A stretch of 64,000 bases of DNA from [Scytonema hofmanni] UTEX 2349 (GCF_000582685.1 NZ_KK073768.1:72754-136753), one strand, 5' to 3'; counted from the first letter of the stretch, positions 1 through 9,376 are shown. Translations and numbers: made by a program. The notes: generated by a model not told the origin, from the letters alone.

Positions 1-1005
1 AGGGAAAGTTATCATCAGATAATCGTTGGGTCATTATGGCTGATTTAATACCCTGGGGAGAATTTGAGTCGGAATATTCTTTATCTTTCTCCGCAGAGAT
101 GGGGGCACCAGCAAAGTCATTTCGGATGGCGTTAGGCGCATTAATAATTAAAGAGAAACTAGGCATAAGTGACAGGGAAACAGTAGAACAAATCAAAGAA
201 AACCCTTATCTACAGTATTTTATAGGGATGTCATCTTATAGTAATGACGCTCCATTTGATGCATCAATGCTAGTTCACTTTCGAGAAAGAATCAGTGCTG
301 AATTTGTCAAGAAAATAAATCAACAAATGGTGAAGAAGATGCTAGAGAAAACATCTTCTCAAGAGGCGGAAAAAAAACAGAAGACGCTCACGGACTGGCT
401 AATGCTGTGCGCTCATCCGAAACAGAGGAAAGTCAACCAAAAAATAGAGGAAAATTAATATTAGATGCCACTTGTACGCCGGGTGACATCAGCTATCCAA
501 CAGATTTAGGGCTACTAAATCAAGCGAGAAAGCAGACAGAAAAATTATAGACTTACTTTATAAACAGGTATTGGGTCAATTAGATAAAAACAAGAACATA
601 TCGACAGATAGCAAGAAAAGACTATCTAGAAGTAGCTAAAAAACGTCGTGTATCCCAAAAAGACCGGAGAAAAGCGATAAAAAACAAAAATGTGAGTAAA
701 GAAAAAAGAAGCAAGCTAAAGATGACGAAAGGATTCGTAATTCTATTGAGGGAAAGTTTGGACAAGCTAAAAGAAGATTTAGCCTGGGTAGAGTGATGGC
801 GAAACTGTCTCATACTTCTAAAACTGCAATTGCTATTACTTTTTTAGTAATGAATCTTTCTACTCAACTGTCACGCTCTAAGAGTGCTTTTTTATGTCTA
901 TTTTTGAAAATAACACCTTTTTTCGGCTCTAATATTATTGAAAGTTATAGTTTAGCCAATCAAAAAAAACAAGAACTTATATTTAGGGCTTGCTTGAATA
1001 ACTGA
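1..1005 (+). pseudogene. Decayed IS5/IS1182-type transposase, 5' end outside window
   Basis: The reading frame is already open at base 1, where it reads SSDNRWVIMADLIPW, the usual transposase start region. It continues to a stop at 456-458 with the DUF772-like N-terminal domain (ALGALIIKEKLGISDRETV, then FDASMLVHFRERI). After a frame change from about 445 the sequence reads LILDATCTPGDISYPTDLGLL, the first DDE-strand region. This is followed by a stretch of stops and small deletions. The C-terminal part, RIRNSIEGKFGQAKRR and on to 1005, is in a third frame. The catalytic domain is thus broken by at least two frame changes. An inverted-repeat-like end, TTCAGCAAGCCCTA, lies at 1036-1049. This is a dead copy. 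Assignment to IS5 versus IS1182 is by general resemblance only. Confidence 0.8.
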
Positions 1006-1049
1006 CCAATCCTGGTCTTGCTTTTTTATTACTTTTTCAGCAAGCCCTA

Positions 1050-1269
1050 GGTAGGGCTTGCTGAATGAATGTGTAATCTAGTCCAGATAAGGGGTTTAAG
1101 CCTTTTTTCACCAAACAAGTGCACTTGTTTAACATCTAGAGTCTCAAAACCCTTGCACAATCAAAGCGCGATCGCTAGGTAAAGAAAGGAAACTGAGCAA
1201 CGAAACAACCATTTTGTAACCTGTGTGGCTTCTAGATTCGCTTTAAAGACTTATTCAGCAAGCCCTACC
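1050..1269. mobile_element. 220-bp MITE-like element with perfect 17-bp terminal inverted repeats
   Basis: GGTAGGGCTTGCTGAAT at 1050-1066 is exactly complementary to ATTCAGCAAGCCCTACC at 1253-1269. The 220 bp between them has no useful reading frame. The left terminus abuts the right end of the broken transposase (TTCAGCAAGCCCTA, 1036-1049), giving a near-palindrome at 1036-1065. Shared ends suggest a non-autonomous derivative mobilised by the same IS type. No gene was seen in the remaining spacer 1270-1638, which holds two HIP1 sites. Confidence 0.7.
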
Positions 1270-1638
1270 TATCTTCTCATAAATATTTCACTCTTTGTTT
1301 CCTTTTGCAGCGACTTCTCATGCGTTGACTAAGCTTTCGGAATCGGATTAAATTAATACTCATGTACTATCAACTAGCGATCGCCCTGTGCCTGTTGCGT
1401 TACTTATATAGTACAAAAGCACTATATTTAGCGATCGCCTGTGCCAGTTGCGATCGCTTGTAAATTTTCGCGGCTATGGGGTGCGGAATGTGGGATTAAT
1501 TCTCTCGAATTCCGGTGTTGATGTACAGTTCTCCTTTTATTCGCGATGAAATCTCGCGAATATTATTGTCTTCTTCCCATCTTTTTGCCAAATTGGGATG
1601 CTCCCCTTGAAAGTGCCTGAAAGTTATCGAGCCGTCAG

Positions 1639-2934
1639 CTATGACACCGCCCAGTTTCCTTTTTCAGCAACAAAACGAGCTGGCTCAGCCATCAAGACTC
1701 CAATAGAGCGTTGACCTAAAAAAGGTAGACGCCCATGAGCAATTCGTAGATTATCAATGATGAGTACATCGTTCTTCTGCCAGCCACCATAGTTAATACG
1801 TGCAGATAAAATCGCTTCGTTCATCTCATTGAATTCATCATGAGTGATTGGCTCTCCATTCTCCCAAGTTACGGTTAATGGAGGAGTTACATCTGGCCAA
1901 AGTTGATTGCACCAGTGAGAAACCAATGGCACCATACTTGCATGTAGGCACTGCCTACCTTGATACGAGTAAACCATTGGACGAGGCAGGGTAGTCTCGA
2001 TGATGGTAGAACTTACGTTTTGCTCTACTGCTTGGTTTTCTGGTAGGAAATAGTTGCATTGATAACCAAGCGAAGTAAAGTGCTCGATAGCCTCATTAAA
2101 AGATGATCCTTTTCCTAATACTTGTTGCCAGCTAGGATAGTGATTGTGATTATCTTGTTGCACATATCGCTTACGGCATATAACATCCTGATGAGTAACT
2201 TTTTGCTGCATTTCGCGCGATAAGTACTCAAAAGATTTAGCACAATCATAGAGTGAAGTTTCCCCACCATATTTAGATGGCTCCTGACACAAAAAGGCTA
2301 TTTTCGTGGGAAATTCAATGTGGTAAGTCATTTCATTGTGTGCAGGAAGCATCAATTCTCTTGGCCAAGTCGTAACTTTTAATGCCTGAGAGTTTTTAAT
2401 ATTTTCTCGTACGGTATTTCCATAACGATAATCCATTAGCTGCCCAGCACCACCCAAAATCGTAACGATGGAATGCTCATCTATCGAAACTAAGTTTCGG
2501 ATTAAAACATGTCCATTTTTCCTCAGTTTTACTGTTAAATCTTCTATAGATTTTGGCAAATCTGTGCAAATTTCAGCGTTTGTACTACCTGTTACTCTGG
2601 TCAGGGCTTGAATCTCTTTTTCGCTTGAATACTTAAACTCCGAGATAGTGTCATACTCACCTGTAAAAATTTTAGCTACATGAGCTAAGTTCGTTAGAGA
2701 TGAACTCCTAATCCCTGTAATAATGTCTCCAATTTGGATATTTCCGCGAATATGAAGATTGATCAAGGTCTGATATACTTCTCGATCATCGGTATATTTA
2801 GCAGGGATATTGATATGCCACGGATGGAGCCAGTTATCTAGCTTATAGGCATCTTTACCTTCAATATCGACCTTAAGCTCCTTTCTCTCATCGAAGGTAA
2901 GTAGACAATACTGTTTCAAATCTAAGGGAGGCAT
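1639..2934 (-). CDS. TauD/TfdA-type Fe(II)/2-oxoglutarate dioxygenase with HxE triad
   Basis: A 431-residue protein. Residues from about 130 on match the TauD/clavaminate synthase-like family. H199-N200-E201 and H400 (IIDNLRIAHGRLPF) form the probable iron triad, and R409 is the probable 2-oxoglutarate arginine. The Glu version of the motif (HxE) is known from amino-acid hydroxylases such as AsnO and VioC and from the SyrP family. The N-terminal 130 residues are unassigned. It is the last gene of the leftward operon, 37 bp after the aldolase stop. By context it probably hydroxylates or desaturates an amino-acid-like intermediate; the substrate is unknown. The fold and cofactor use are well supported. 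Confidence 0.85.
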   Translation of the reverse strand: MPPLDLKQYCLLTFDERKELKVDIEGKDAYKLDNWLHPWHINIPAKYTDDREVYQTLINLHIRGNIQIGDIITGIRSSSLTNLAHVAKIFTGEYDTISEFKYSSEKEIQALTRVTGSTNAEICTDLPKSIEDLTVKLRKNGHVLIRNLVSIDEHSIVTILGGAGQLMDYRYGNTVRENIKNSQALKVTTWPRELMLPAHNEMTYHIEFPTKIAFLCQEPSKYGGETSLYDCAKSFEYLSREMQQKVTHQDVICRKRYVQQDNHNHYPSWQQVLGKGSSFNEAIEHFTSLGYQCNYFLPENQAVEQNVSSTIIETTLPRPMVYSYQGRQCLHASMVPLVSHWCNQLWPDVTPPLTVTWENGEPITHDEFNEMNEAILSARINYGGWQKNDVLIIDNLRIAHGRLPFLGQRSIGVLMAEPARFVAEKGNWAVS

Positions 2935-2971
2935 AACTTTTTAGAAAATAAGCAACTATTCCTAACTCGTA

Positions 2972-3706
2972 CTACAGCTTATAATCGGGCTCTTGTGCGT
3001 CTAAAATTTTTTTCAACTCATCAAGATGTGCTAAAGAAAAGTCTCTATATTGAATCCACTGTTTGCGAGTCTTAGCTGCTATCTCATCTGGAATAATGTC
3101 CAATTTTTGTCGACTAGATAGTGCTAAAAGCTGGATCTGTGCTACTTTCTCTAGATAGTACAACTCATCAAAAGCCTCTGCAACAGTCTGACCAATTACC
3201 AGTATCCCGTGATTTCCCATAAAGAGAATACTTTTATCTTTCTCTAATTGTCGAACAGCTCGCATTCCTTCTTCCTTATCCAAGGGCATACCATTATACT
3301 CGGAGTCATAGGCAATACACTTATAAAATCGACAGGCCTTATTATTGAGCATTAAAATCTCTTTATTCTGCAAACAGCACAGGGTTGTAGCGTACGGAGT
3401 ATGTACATGGATAATGCATCGGGCATGCGGTAGATGTTGATGAATAGGCGCGTGAAGAAACCAAGCAGTTGCTTCTGGCACATTTTTTCCAGATAAGGCA
3501 TCTGGATTATCTGCATCTAACAGTAGCAATTCGCTTGCACGGATGAGAGAAAAATGACGAGCCTGAGGATTTAAGAGAAATTTTTTACCATCATCTGAGA
3601 CAGAAACACTAAAGTGATTTGCAATACCCTCATGATAGTTTAGGCGTGCGCTCCAACGGAAAGCTGCCGCCAAGTCAACACGCAGTTGCTGTTCATTTAG
3701 AGTCAT
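2972..3706 (-). CDS. Class II aldolase/adducin family protein
   Basis: Carries the class II aldolase signature: FSVSVSDDG early, an IIHVHTPYAT metal-binding HxH, and GNHGILVIG with a further histidine. Family members are Zn-dependent aldolases, epimerases or dehydratases of small hydroxyacids and sugar phosphates. I place the start at the ATG at 3706 (MTLNEQQL); the open frame extends to a TTG at 3754 only 15 bp after the preceding stop. No strong Shine-Dalgarno sequence is visible for either start. It lies between a methyltransferase and the TauD enzyme. Pyruvate or a hydroxyacid would be a plausible reactant beside a carboxyethyl-amino-acid synthase, but that is inference. Confidence 0.85.
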   Translation of the reverse strand: MTLNEQQLRVDLAAAFRWSARLNYHEGIANHFSVSVSDDGKKFLLNPQARHFSLIRASELLLLDADNPDALSGKNVPEATAWFLHAPIHQHLPHARCIIHVHTPYATTLCCLQNKEILMLNNKACRFYKCIAYDSEYNGMPLDKEEGMRAVRQLEKDKSILFMGNHGILVIGQTVAEAFDELYYLEKVAQIQLLALSSRQKLDIIPDEIAAKTRKQWIQYRDFSLAHLDELKKILDAQEPDYKL

Positions 3707-3768
3707 AGATAGCTTTATTTTCAAATCTTGGTTTTTGACAGAGCCTCTATCCAAAATACAAGAATAGC

Positions 3769-4551
3769 TTAGATTTGCTTCTGCTTGACTTTCGAGTAAA
3801 CTTGAAAATCTCTCTCTAATTCGATTTCCACAGGATATAGTCCCGCTTCCATAAATAGCTTCTGGTAGTCTTGATAGTTCAAAGAAAAAAGTTCTATCAC
3901 TTTTCTACCAATAATCTCTTGATCTGTGCGAAAAGAAAAGTCAAAAAATATGTAATCTTCACTATTCATAGACTTCCGTTCAACCTTCCGATGATGGATA
4001 ACGCCATCATCGAGCATGATTTCTTTGGAATAAACAACGCTGTCTGTAAGTGCATCATCACTACTTTTATACTTTTCGGCACTGATGATAAACAGTCCCT
4101 CATTCTGTAAATGCTTAGCAATGCCTTTCAAAGCTTTGAGGTTTGCATCTCGGCCCATAATATGGCTGATAAAATAGCATCCATCAGGGAGGTTCATTAG
4201 TGATAAAGCTCCTCCCCTAGAATAGACAACGTCAAACTCTCTAGACAATTTGAGATTCAGCACGTCTTGAAGATCAAGGTGAACATTCTCTTGATGCTTA
4301 AACTTTTCCTTTGCCTGTTCTAATAAAGGCTGATGGTTGTCAATGCCCCAAATTTCATAACTTGGGTTTCCTAATAAAAGTGCTTCAACCGTCAGTCCCG
4401 TGCCTACACCTATTTCTAACAAGGTCTTCCTATTTCCGATCAAACTGCCAAGTGTTTGACCTACTTGGAGATAGTTCCGAGCCTTTGTCTGCATGCTATC
4501 GTAATATTGAGACAATAAGTCATAAGCTTCAAATGCAGATGAGTCAACCAT
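3769..4551 (-). CDS. Class I SAM-dependent methyltransferase
   Basis: 260 residues. Motif I is LLEIGVGTGLTVEALL, followed by an acidic strand end (IWGIDNHQPLLEQA) and LQDVLNL, as in Rossmann-fold methyltransferases. The target is unknown. The start at 4551 has a good upstream GAGG. The IS630 element ends only 24 bp upstream of this ATG, so this gene and the two after it may have lost the original operon promoter. It is not closely similar to the other methyltransferase at 5938-6654. Confidence 0.85.
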   Translation of the reverse strand: MVDSSAFEAYDLLSQYYDSMQTKARNYLQVGQTLGSLIGNRKTLLEIGVGTGLTVEALLLGNPSYEIWGIDNHQPLLEQAKEKFKHQENVHLDLQDVLNLKLSREFDVVYSRGGALSLMNLPDGCYFISHIMGRDANLKALKGIAKHLQNEGLFIISAEKYKSSDDALTDSVVYSKEIMLDDGVIHHRKVERKSMNSEDYIFFDFSFRTDQEIIGRKVIELFSLNYQDYQKLFMEAGLYPVEIELERDFQVYSKVKQKQI

Positions 4552-4575
4552 CAGGATATTACCTCTTTCTAACTA

Positions 4576-5904
4576 GTACAGCACGGCGGAAATAAACTGA
4601 CCATTAAATAGCTAAAACTTTACCCTTATACGTCCACTTAAAAGGTTTAGCCATTGTTTTATTAAAGTAGTTAATAAATTCGATGATTCTGGTTTTGAAG
4701 TCATCCTGACTTGTGAAGCTGGCACGCTTAAGTAATTTACGAACCAAAATACTGAACCAAATTGAGATTTGGTTAAGCCAAGAAGAATGTTTTGGGGTAT
4801 AATGAAAAACTATTCCATGTTTTGGGTCTTTTAAAAAAGCAGTACGGGATTTCATGGATTTGAGTATACCGCTTTCTCCCTTAATACCTAGATCGAGATT
4901 CAAACCTTCTTTTTCTGCAACTAAACGAACGAGTGACTCAGACTGATGAGTATTAAGGCAATCCATAATTAAATGCCATTTTTTCGCATCGGGGTCGCTT
5001 TCAATGACTCGACGAATATGCTGGACAAAATCCTCCTCAGTTCTAGAGTCTCCCCAACTTGGTTCAATAATTTGACCAGTAGCGATATCAAAACTAGCAA
5101 TTAAACTTTGCGTACCATGACGAACGTACTCAAACTCTCTTTTTTCAACTAAACCCGGTCGCATCGGCAAGTCTTTTTCTATACGTTCAGTAGCTTGAAT
5201 ACCAGTCATTTCATCAATCGAGATTGTACGCTCTCCGCTTTGATGACGTTCAATTGCAGTGATATATAAACCAGTAATATCATCCAGTTTTGCGTCAAAT
5301 TCTTCATCGACAGGGGGGGGTTAACCAGTAGCGACTCTGGTGGGGTTTAAGCTCTGCTTCTTCTAATAATCTTCCAACATGCCGGATAGATATACTTTCA
5401 ATAATTCCCTGTTTCATGATTTCGTCTGCTAGTTCTCGTGCCGTCCAATGGCTTGTTGGTCGTCCATAGTCTTCAGGAGGTGAACACGCAAGCGTAAATA
5501 ACTCTATAACTTGTTCCATATTAAATTTTACTGGTGCGCCAATACGCTCAGAGTCTTGCAATCGTTGAGTTACTGTTGAACCTCCTGTACATGATGTTGC
5601 CAGCCATCGCTCTCGCCATAAACAAGCTGTATGTCTATTAATGTCTAATATTCGGGCGATTGAGCGATGATTTTTACCATCAGATGCTAATAAAATTATT
5701 TTTGCTCGCAGTGCTAACTGTTGCGGTGTATTATGGCGGTTTATCAACTCCTGGAGTTCCAAACGTTCACAATCGCTTAAATTCAATGGTTTTGGAAATA
5801 ATCTTGCCACACCCTGATTTCCTACTTTGTTAACCAAAACAGCTCAAAAAGCTTATTATTTAGTATCTCACAATAGTGGTCTATTTATTTACGCCGACCT
5901 GTAC
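4576..5904. mobile_element. IS630-family insertion sequence, complete ends
   Basis: Imperfect terminal inverted repeats face each other: GTACAGCACGGCGGAAATAA starting at 4576, and its counterpart ending in CGACCTGTAC at 5904. Both are flanked by TA. Removing the element and one TA restores CTAG, the preferred target of IS630. The element is about 1.33 kb and holds one transposase gene on the minus strand. It sits inside the leftward biosynthetic operon, between two methyltransferase genes. Confidence 0.85.
4604..5837 (-). pseudogene. IS630 transposase, frameshifted at a C8 run
   Basis: The first part (5837 to 5304) has the helix-turn-helix half, with SDCERLELQELINRHN and HRSIARILDINRHTACLWRERW, ending at RYWLTPPC. 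The second part carries the DDE catalytic half: SIDEMTGIQ, LIMDCLNTHQSE and YTPKHSSWLNQIS, the last with the conserved Trp-Leu-Asn. It is in a shifted frame and opens at about 5310, although its first ATG is at 5209. The switch is at eight consecutive C (minus strand; 5313-5320). Seven C would keep a single frame running through PPVDEEFDAK. The shift may be a real mutation, slippage or a read error. Confidence 0.85.
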
Positions 5905-5937
5905 TAGAGAGTTTTTAATCAGCTACCACTTCACTTC

Positions 5938-6654
5938 TTACCCTATCTGAACATTGTTGTTTTTCACCAAAAAACCCCAATAATTTGCTGTTAAAGTCTC
6001 TGTTGAATTGTGATTCGCTACGTAAGGAGCATTTAGGTTTGCTTTAAGCAACTCAATGTAGCCTGCTCTACTTAGTTTTTGATAGAATCCTTCAAAATCA
6101 TACTTTTCGCACCATGAAGAACTAGAACCAATTGCGATTACACATCCTGGCTTGGCTGTTCTCACAAGATAGGCTAATGTTTGAGGAAACACCATGTCCA
6201 GAGTAAATACTCCAGCAGAAGCAATAATATCGTATTGATTTTCTAAGGAAGATGGCAAAGGTTTTTGCAGATCGCATTCTCCAAGCAAGGTTTGATAAAT
6301 TCCTAGCTGTTGAGCTTTATCAACCATTTTCTGAGATATATCTACTCCATCAATCTGCGAAAATCCTGCATCTATCATCAGTTTGCCTAATAGACCAGTA
6401 CCACAACCTGCATCTAGGACTCTTAGCCCAGGCGTATTAGGAGTGAATGGAATCTTTTCTAGTTCCAATAGTTCTAGCAAAAAATCAAGCACGAGCTCAG
6501 GGCTTTTGTAGTTCCTCTTTTTCACGTCCTCGTCATAGGTCGAAGCCCATTTATCATAACGGGCCTGATGATTCATATTTTCTTCAGCATCCATGCGGGT
6601 TGCATCCCACTTATCGTACTGAGTTTTGTAGTCTGGTACTTTTGATGGAGTCAT
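5938..6654 (-). CDS. Class I SAM-dependent methyltransferase
   Basis: 238 residues. RYDKWASTYDEDVKKRNY near the N terminus and VLDAGCGTGLLGKLM followed by IDGVDISQKMVDKA give a clear SAM-binding domain of the Williams-Beuren (WBSCR27)-like group. LDMVFPQTLAYL and the region after it fit the family's substrate side. The start at 6654 has an AGGA about ten bases upstream. It lies 90 bp after the SDR gene in the same direction, and the IS630 insertion follows its stop. Its role in the cluster is presumably N-, O- or C-methylation of the product; the target cannot be told from sequence. Confidence 0.85.
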   Translation of the reverse strand: MTPSKVPDYKTQYDKWDATRMDAEENMNHQARYDKWASTYDEDVKKRNYKSPELVLDFLLELLELEKIPFTPNTPGLRVLDAGCGTGLLGKLMIDAGFSQIDGVDISQKMVDKAQQLGIYQTLLGECDLQKPLPSSLENQYDIIASAGVFTLDMVFPQTLAYLVRTAKPGCVIAIGSSSSWCEKYDFEGFYQKLSRAGYIELLKANLNAPYVANHNSTETLTANYWGFLVKNNNVQIG

Positions 6655-6744
6655 GTCTTACTTTCCTGTGTGAAACGGCTTGAGTTTTAGGTCTATATAG
6701 CTATGAACAATCTGAGATGAAACCAATGGATCCTGTTTATTATT

Positions 6745-7434
6745 TTAGCCAGTTGGGATAGATAAAGGCTTGCCATTATCGCTGGCCCCTATCTGAAGCA
6801 AGAAGGGAACTGCGATCTGGCTCCAATTTTCAGGTGATATGTAGCTTTCTGCCTTCTCCTTGTAAGTAAAAGTAGCCATTTCAGTATGAACTGCTCCTGG
6901 CCAAAGAGAAACAGCAGCCATTCCAGATGGCAATTCCTGTGCTAACGCTCTGGTAAAGCCTTCAATCGCCCACTTACTAGTACAATATGGAACTGCATTG
7001 GGGCTAGTGTAACGTCCCCAACCAGAACTAAAATTAACGATCACACCTTGATTTCGCTCTAGCATCTTAGGAATAAAATGACGCACAACATTTGCAACTC
7101 CTTTTATGTTTATGTCAATGACTTGGTTAAAGATTGAACTATTAACTGTCCAGAAAGGCGCTAGAGAATTAACAATGCCGGCATTGTTAATCAGTAAATC
7201 AATAGAAGCACCATACTTAGAGTCAACACTCTCTGCCCAGGCTATGACGCCTGTTTCATCTGTAACATCCAATGATACAAAGTAATGAGCTTTGCCAAAC
7301 CTTTGTTGAAGTTTTGTAATTTCTACTTGTTCGCGAGAACATCCAATAACAGTATGTCCGCTCTCAATGAACTTTTCAGCCATAACTCTGCCGAGTCCAC
7401 GGCTAACACCTGTAATTAGAACTAGTTTACTCAT
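6745..7434 (-). CDS. Short-chain dehydrogenase/reductase (SDR)
   Basis: 229 residues of classical SDR type. The cofactor motif is TGVSRGLGR near residues 8-16, followed by LLINNAGIV, with a catalytic Ser in NFSSGWG and YCTSK (Tyr-x-x-x-Lys). The basic residue after the glycine motif and CSREQ at the end of beta-2 lean towards NADP(H), though not decisively. Its ATG overlaps the stop of the upstream CEOS-like gene by four bases, so the two are almost surely co-translated. It likely reduces a ketone or oxidises an alcohol of the cluster intermediate. Confidence 0.9.
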   Translation of the reverse strand: MSKLVLITGVSRGLGRVMAEKFIESGHTVIGCSREQVEITKLQQRFGKAHYFVSLDVTDETGVIAWAESVDSKYGASIDLLINNAGIVNSLAPFWTVNSSIFNQVIDINIKGVANVVRHFIPKMLERNQGVIVNFSSGWGRYTSPNAVPYCTSKWAIEGFTRALAQELPSGMAAVSLWPGAVHTEMATFTYKEKAESYISPENWSQIAVPFLLQIGASDNGKPLSIPTG

Positions 7435-8453
7435 GGGGTAAACAATACTTCTTCTGATGCTGGGAACAGAGTATGAGGAAGAAAGTGAGGAGAGTCTAAA
7501 TCAGATGTGTAATCGTCCTTGACACAATCGGAACTGTACCAATAACTCATAGGTTTAGACCAGAAATGCTTGCTATATCCTTCACTGACAGCCTCACTGC
7601 TTTCTCGATAAAGGAGAGTTGGTGAATTGTCTACGACGTAAAACTGATGTCCATGTTCATTTTGATAAATTGGGTCATGAACTTTAGTTGCTCGTGTCCC
7701 TGAAATTGCACGACCTGTATCTGCTGCTGCGTCAATGATCCATCCAGTTGGCTTCATCTCAGCCAACATTTCGCGCGTGATAATTGGCAAATCTCCATCT
7801 TCAATCTCGACACAGTTAATGAAGATATCCAGAGTTTTAAGCTCGTGCTTGAGAAACGAGGCATTGCTTCGGCGACGAAGTAGTGGCTCTATTCCCCGCT
7901 GTGACAAATACTTATATGCCCCAAATGCTACATTACCTGTGCCAAATATAGCGACTTGATCGCTTTGAGTGATACCACCTCGTAACATGAGGGCATGCAT
8001 TGTAGACGCATAGCCAGCAAGAATACTGTTACCTCTAGTCATATCTCTTGGAACTAGCAGTGTCTCTGTCTTCTGATTGTGGTGCCGTATAGAAATGCGG
8101 TTAGTTACATCGAAAAGATAGAGATTTTTGGGCTGGCCACAGTTTGCCAAAAAATGACGACCTGATGCGCCGAATGGATGAATCCACCCAACTAATCCCT
8201 GACCCTCTTTCAAATATTGATAGTCAGCCGGTTGAGGAACTTTGATGCAGTAGATAACATCCGCCCATTCAAATAATTCCTCTCTCTTGTATCCCCCTGC
8301 ATCACCGTAAGATTGATCAGAAATTCCCAGTGTTTCTCCATAACCTTGCTCAAATCTTCGCTCATCTCCAGCATAACAACATCTTAAGTGATGGGGAAGT
8401 AGTCCAACCCTTTTTTCATCCAAAAATCTAGGCTTAATGTAAGCAATTTTCAT
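7431..8453 (-). CDS. N5-(carboxyethyl)ornithine synthase-like / AlaDH-PNT family dehydrogenase
   Basis: 340 residues. The N terminus (MKIAYIKPRFLDEKRVGLLP) and the block ADVIYCIKVPQPADY with GWIHPFGASGR resemble N5-(carboxyethyl)ornithine synthases. A Rossmann motif (GTGNVAFG, residues 171-178) and a late VDNSPTLLYRESSEAVSEG block agree. Known members couple an amino-acid side-chain amine to pyruvate by NAD(P)H-dependent reductive amination, forming an opine-like N-carboxyethyl amino acid. This is the first gene of the leftward operon and may set the scaffold. The actual amine and keto acid here are unknown. Family assignment is good; the specific product is inference. Confidence 0.8.
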   Translation of the reverse strand: MKIAYIKPRFLDEKRVGLLPHHLRCCYAGDERRFEQGYGETLGISDQSYGDAGGYKREELFEWADVIYCIKVPQPADYQYLKEGQGLVGWIHPFGASGRHFLANCGQPKNLYLFDVTNRISIRHHNQKTETLLVPRDMTRGNSILAGYASTMHALMLRGGITQSDQVAIFGTGNVAFGAYKYLSQRGIEPLLRRRSNASFLKHELKTLDIFINCVEIEDGDLPIITREMLAEMKPTGWIIDAAADTGRAISGTRATKVHDPIYQNEHGHQFYVVDNSPTLLYRESSEAVSEGYSKHFWSKPMSYWYSSDCVKDDYTSDLDSPHFLPHTLFPASEEVLFTP

Positions 8454-8581
8454 GAATTCTTCTTGTCAACCACCGAATCAATCAATTTAAAACCAAATTA
8501 CCCATTTAAGGAAAAGTTTTGAAAAGTTAGATGAGTGCATCTCAAATTTTCAAATTTATTCCTTAACCTAAATTTCTGTTT

Positions 8582-8650
8582 GTCATTCCCGTGTAAACGG
8601 GAATCCAGGCAACGTTCTGACGACTAGATTCCCACTTTCGTGGGAATGAC
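8582..8650. repeat. 69-bp palindromic dispersed-type repeat
   Basis: GTCATTCCC at 8582-8590 pairs with GGGAATGAC at 8642-8650. Each arm carries its own small inverted repeat (TTCCCGTGTAAACGGGAA and TTCCCACTTTCGTGGGAA). This double-hairpin layout is typical of short dispersed bacterial repeats. Confidence 0.7.
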
Positions 8651-8677
8651 GCAGACAATTACAAAAGTGAGATACAC

Positions 8678-8788
8678 CTCAGATCTTGCACCATTCTCAA
8701 TAAAGTTCCACAACCATTGAGATTTCGTTGATGCGATCGCAAAAAACCTGGCTTTTTCAGGCTTACTGACATTGGTGCAAGATCTGAG
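8678..8788. repeat. 111-bp hairpin element with 16-bp perfect ends
   Basis: CTCAGATCTTGCACCA (8678-8693) is exactly complementary to TGGTGCAAGATCTGAG (8773-8788). A GATACACC motif lies just outside the left arm and again after the right arm. The interior has a HIP1 site. It looks like a small non-autonomous element. Confidence 0.6.
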
Positions 8789-9196
8789 ATACACCCAATT
8801 AGATTACTGTTGACTTCTAACAACCGCTCAAAGAAATGTATACAAACATAGTCACTCATGACCATTCGTATACACCACGTTCAGCGAAGGGGTAACTGAA
8901 CGATTCCGCTGTGGATTTTCACCACGCCTAGAAGTACCTTGCGGTTTGCTCTTAAGCCTACCTTGCGACTCACTACTCCTGCCTTGCGCCCCTGCTCAAA
9001 ATTGTTTCACCCGATTTATTCTCTCTAACAACGACATCTATCCTGACACTCCCGTTACTAAAATTTACGACACCTGAATTTGACACACCTCCATCTCCCG
9101 CTCTAACCTGTACTATAAATAGCCTCTATCCCCCGCCCAGCAATCGTTTGAACCCTGAAAATATCGCTCGCGAAATTTAATTTGACACAACGAAAT

Positions 9197-9376
9197 TAGG
9201 ACTTACGCACTGTACAAATGGGGCATCATGTGTATAAACATAATTTGGTCGTTCCAGGATGGATGACAATTACCGTCCGATGGGTGGCGATCGCCAAAAT
9301 ATCATCGAAAAATCAGGTTTGAATGCCTGAAATTGATACCCCATATTTGGTATTTTCTGTCAATGCGTAAGTCCTA
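9197..9376. mobile_element. 180-bp MITE-like element flanked by TA
   Basis: TAGGACTTACGCA (9197-9209) and TGCGTAAGTCCTA (9364-9376) are perfect inverted repeats. If the outer TA is the target duplication, the element fits a Tc1/mariner-IS630 style insertion. No coding capacity for a transposase is present. Confidence 0.6.
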
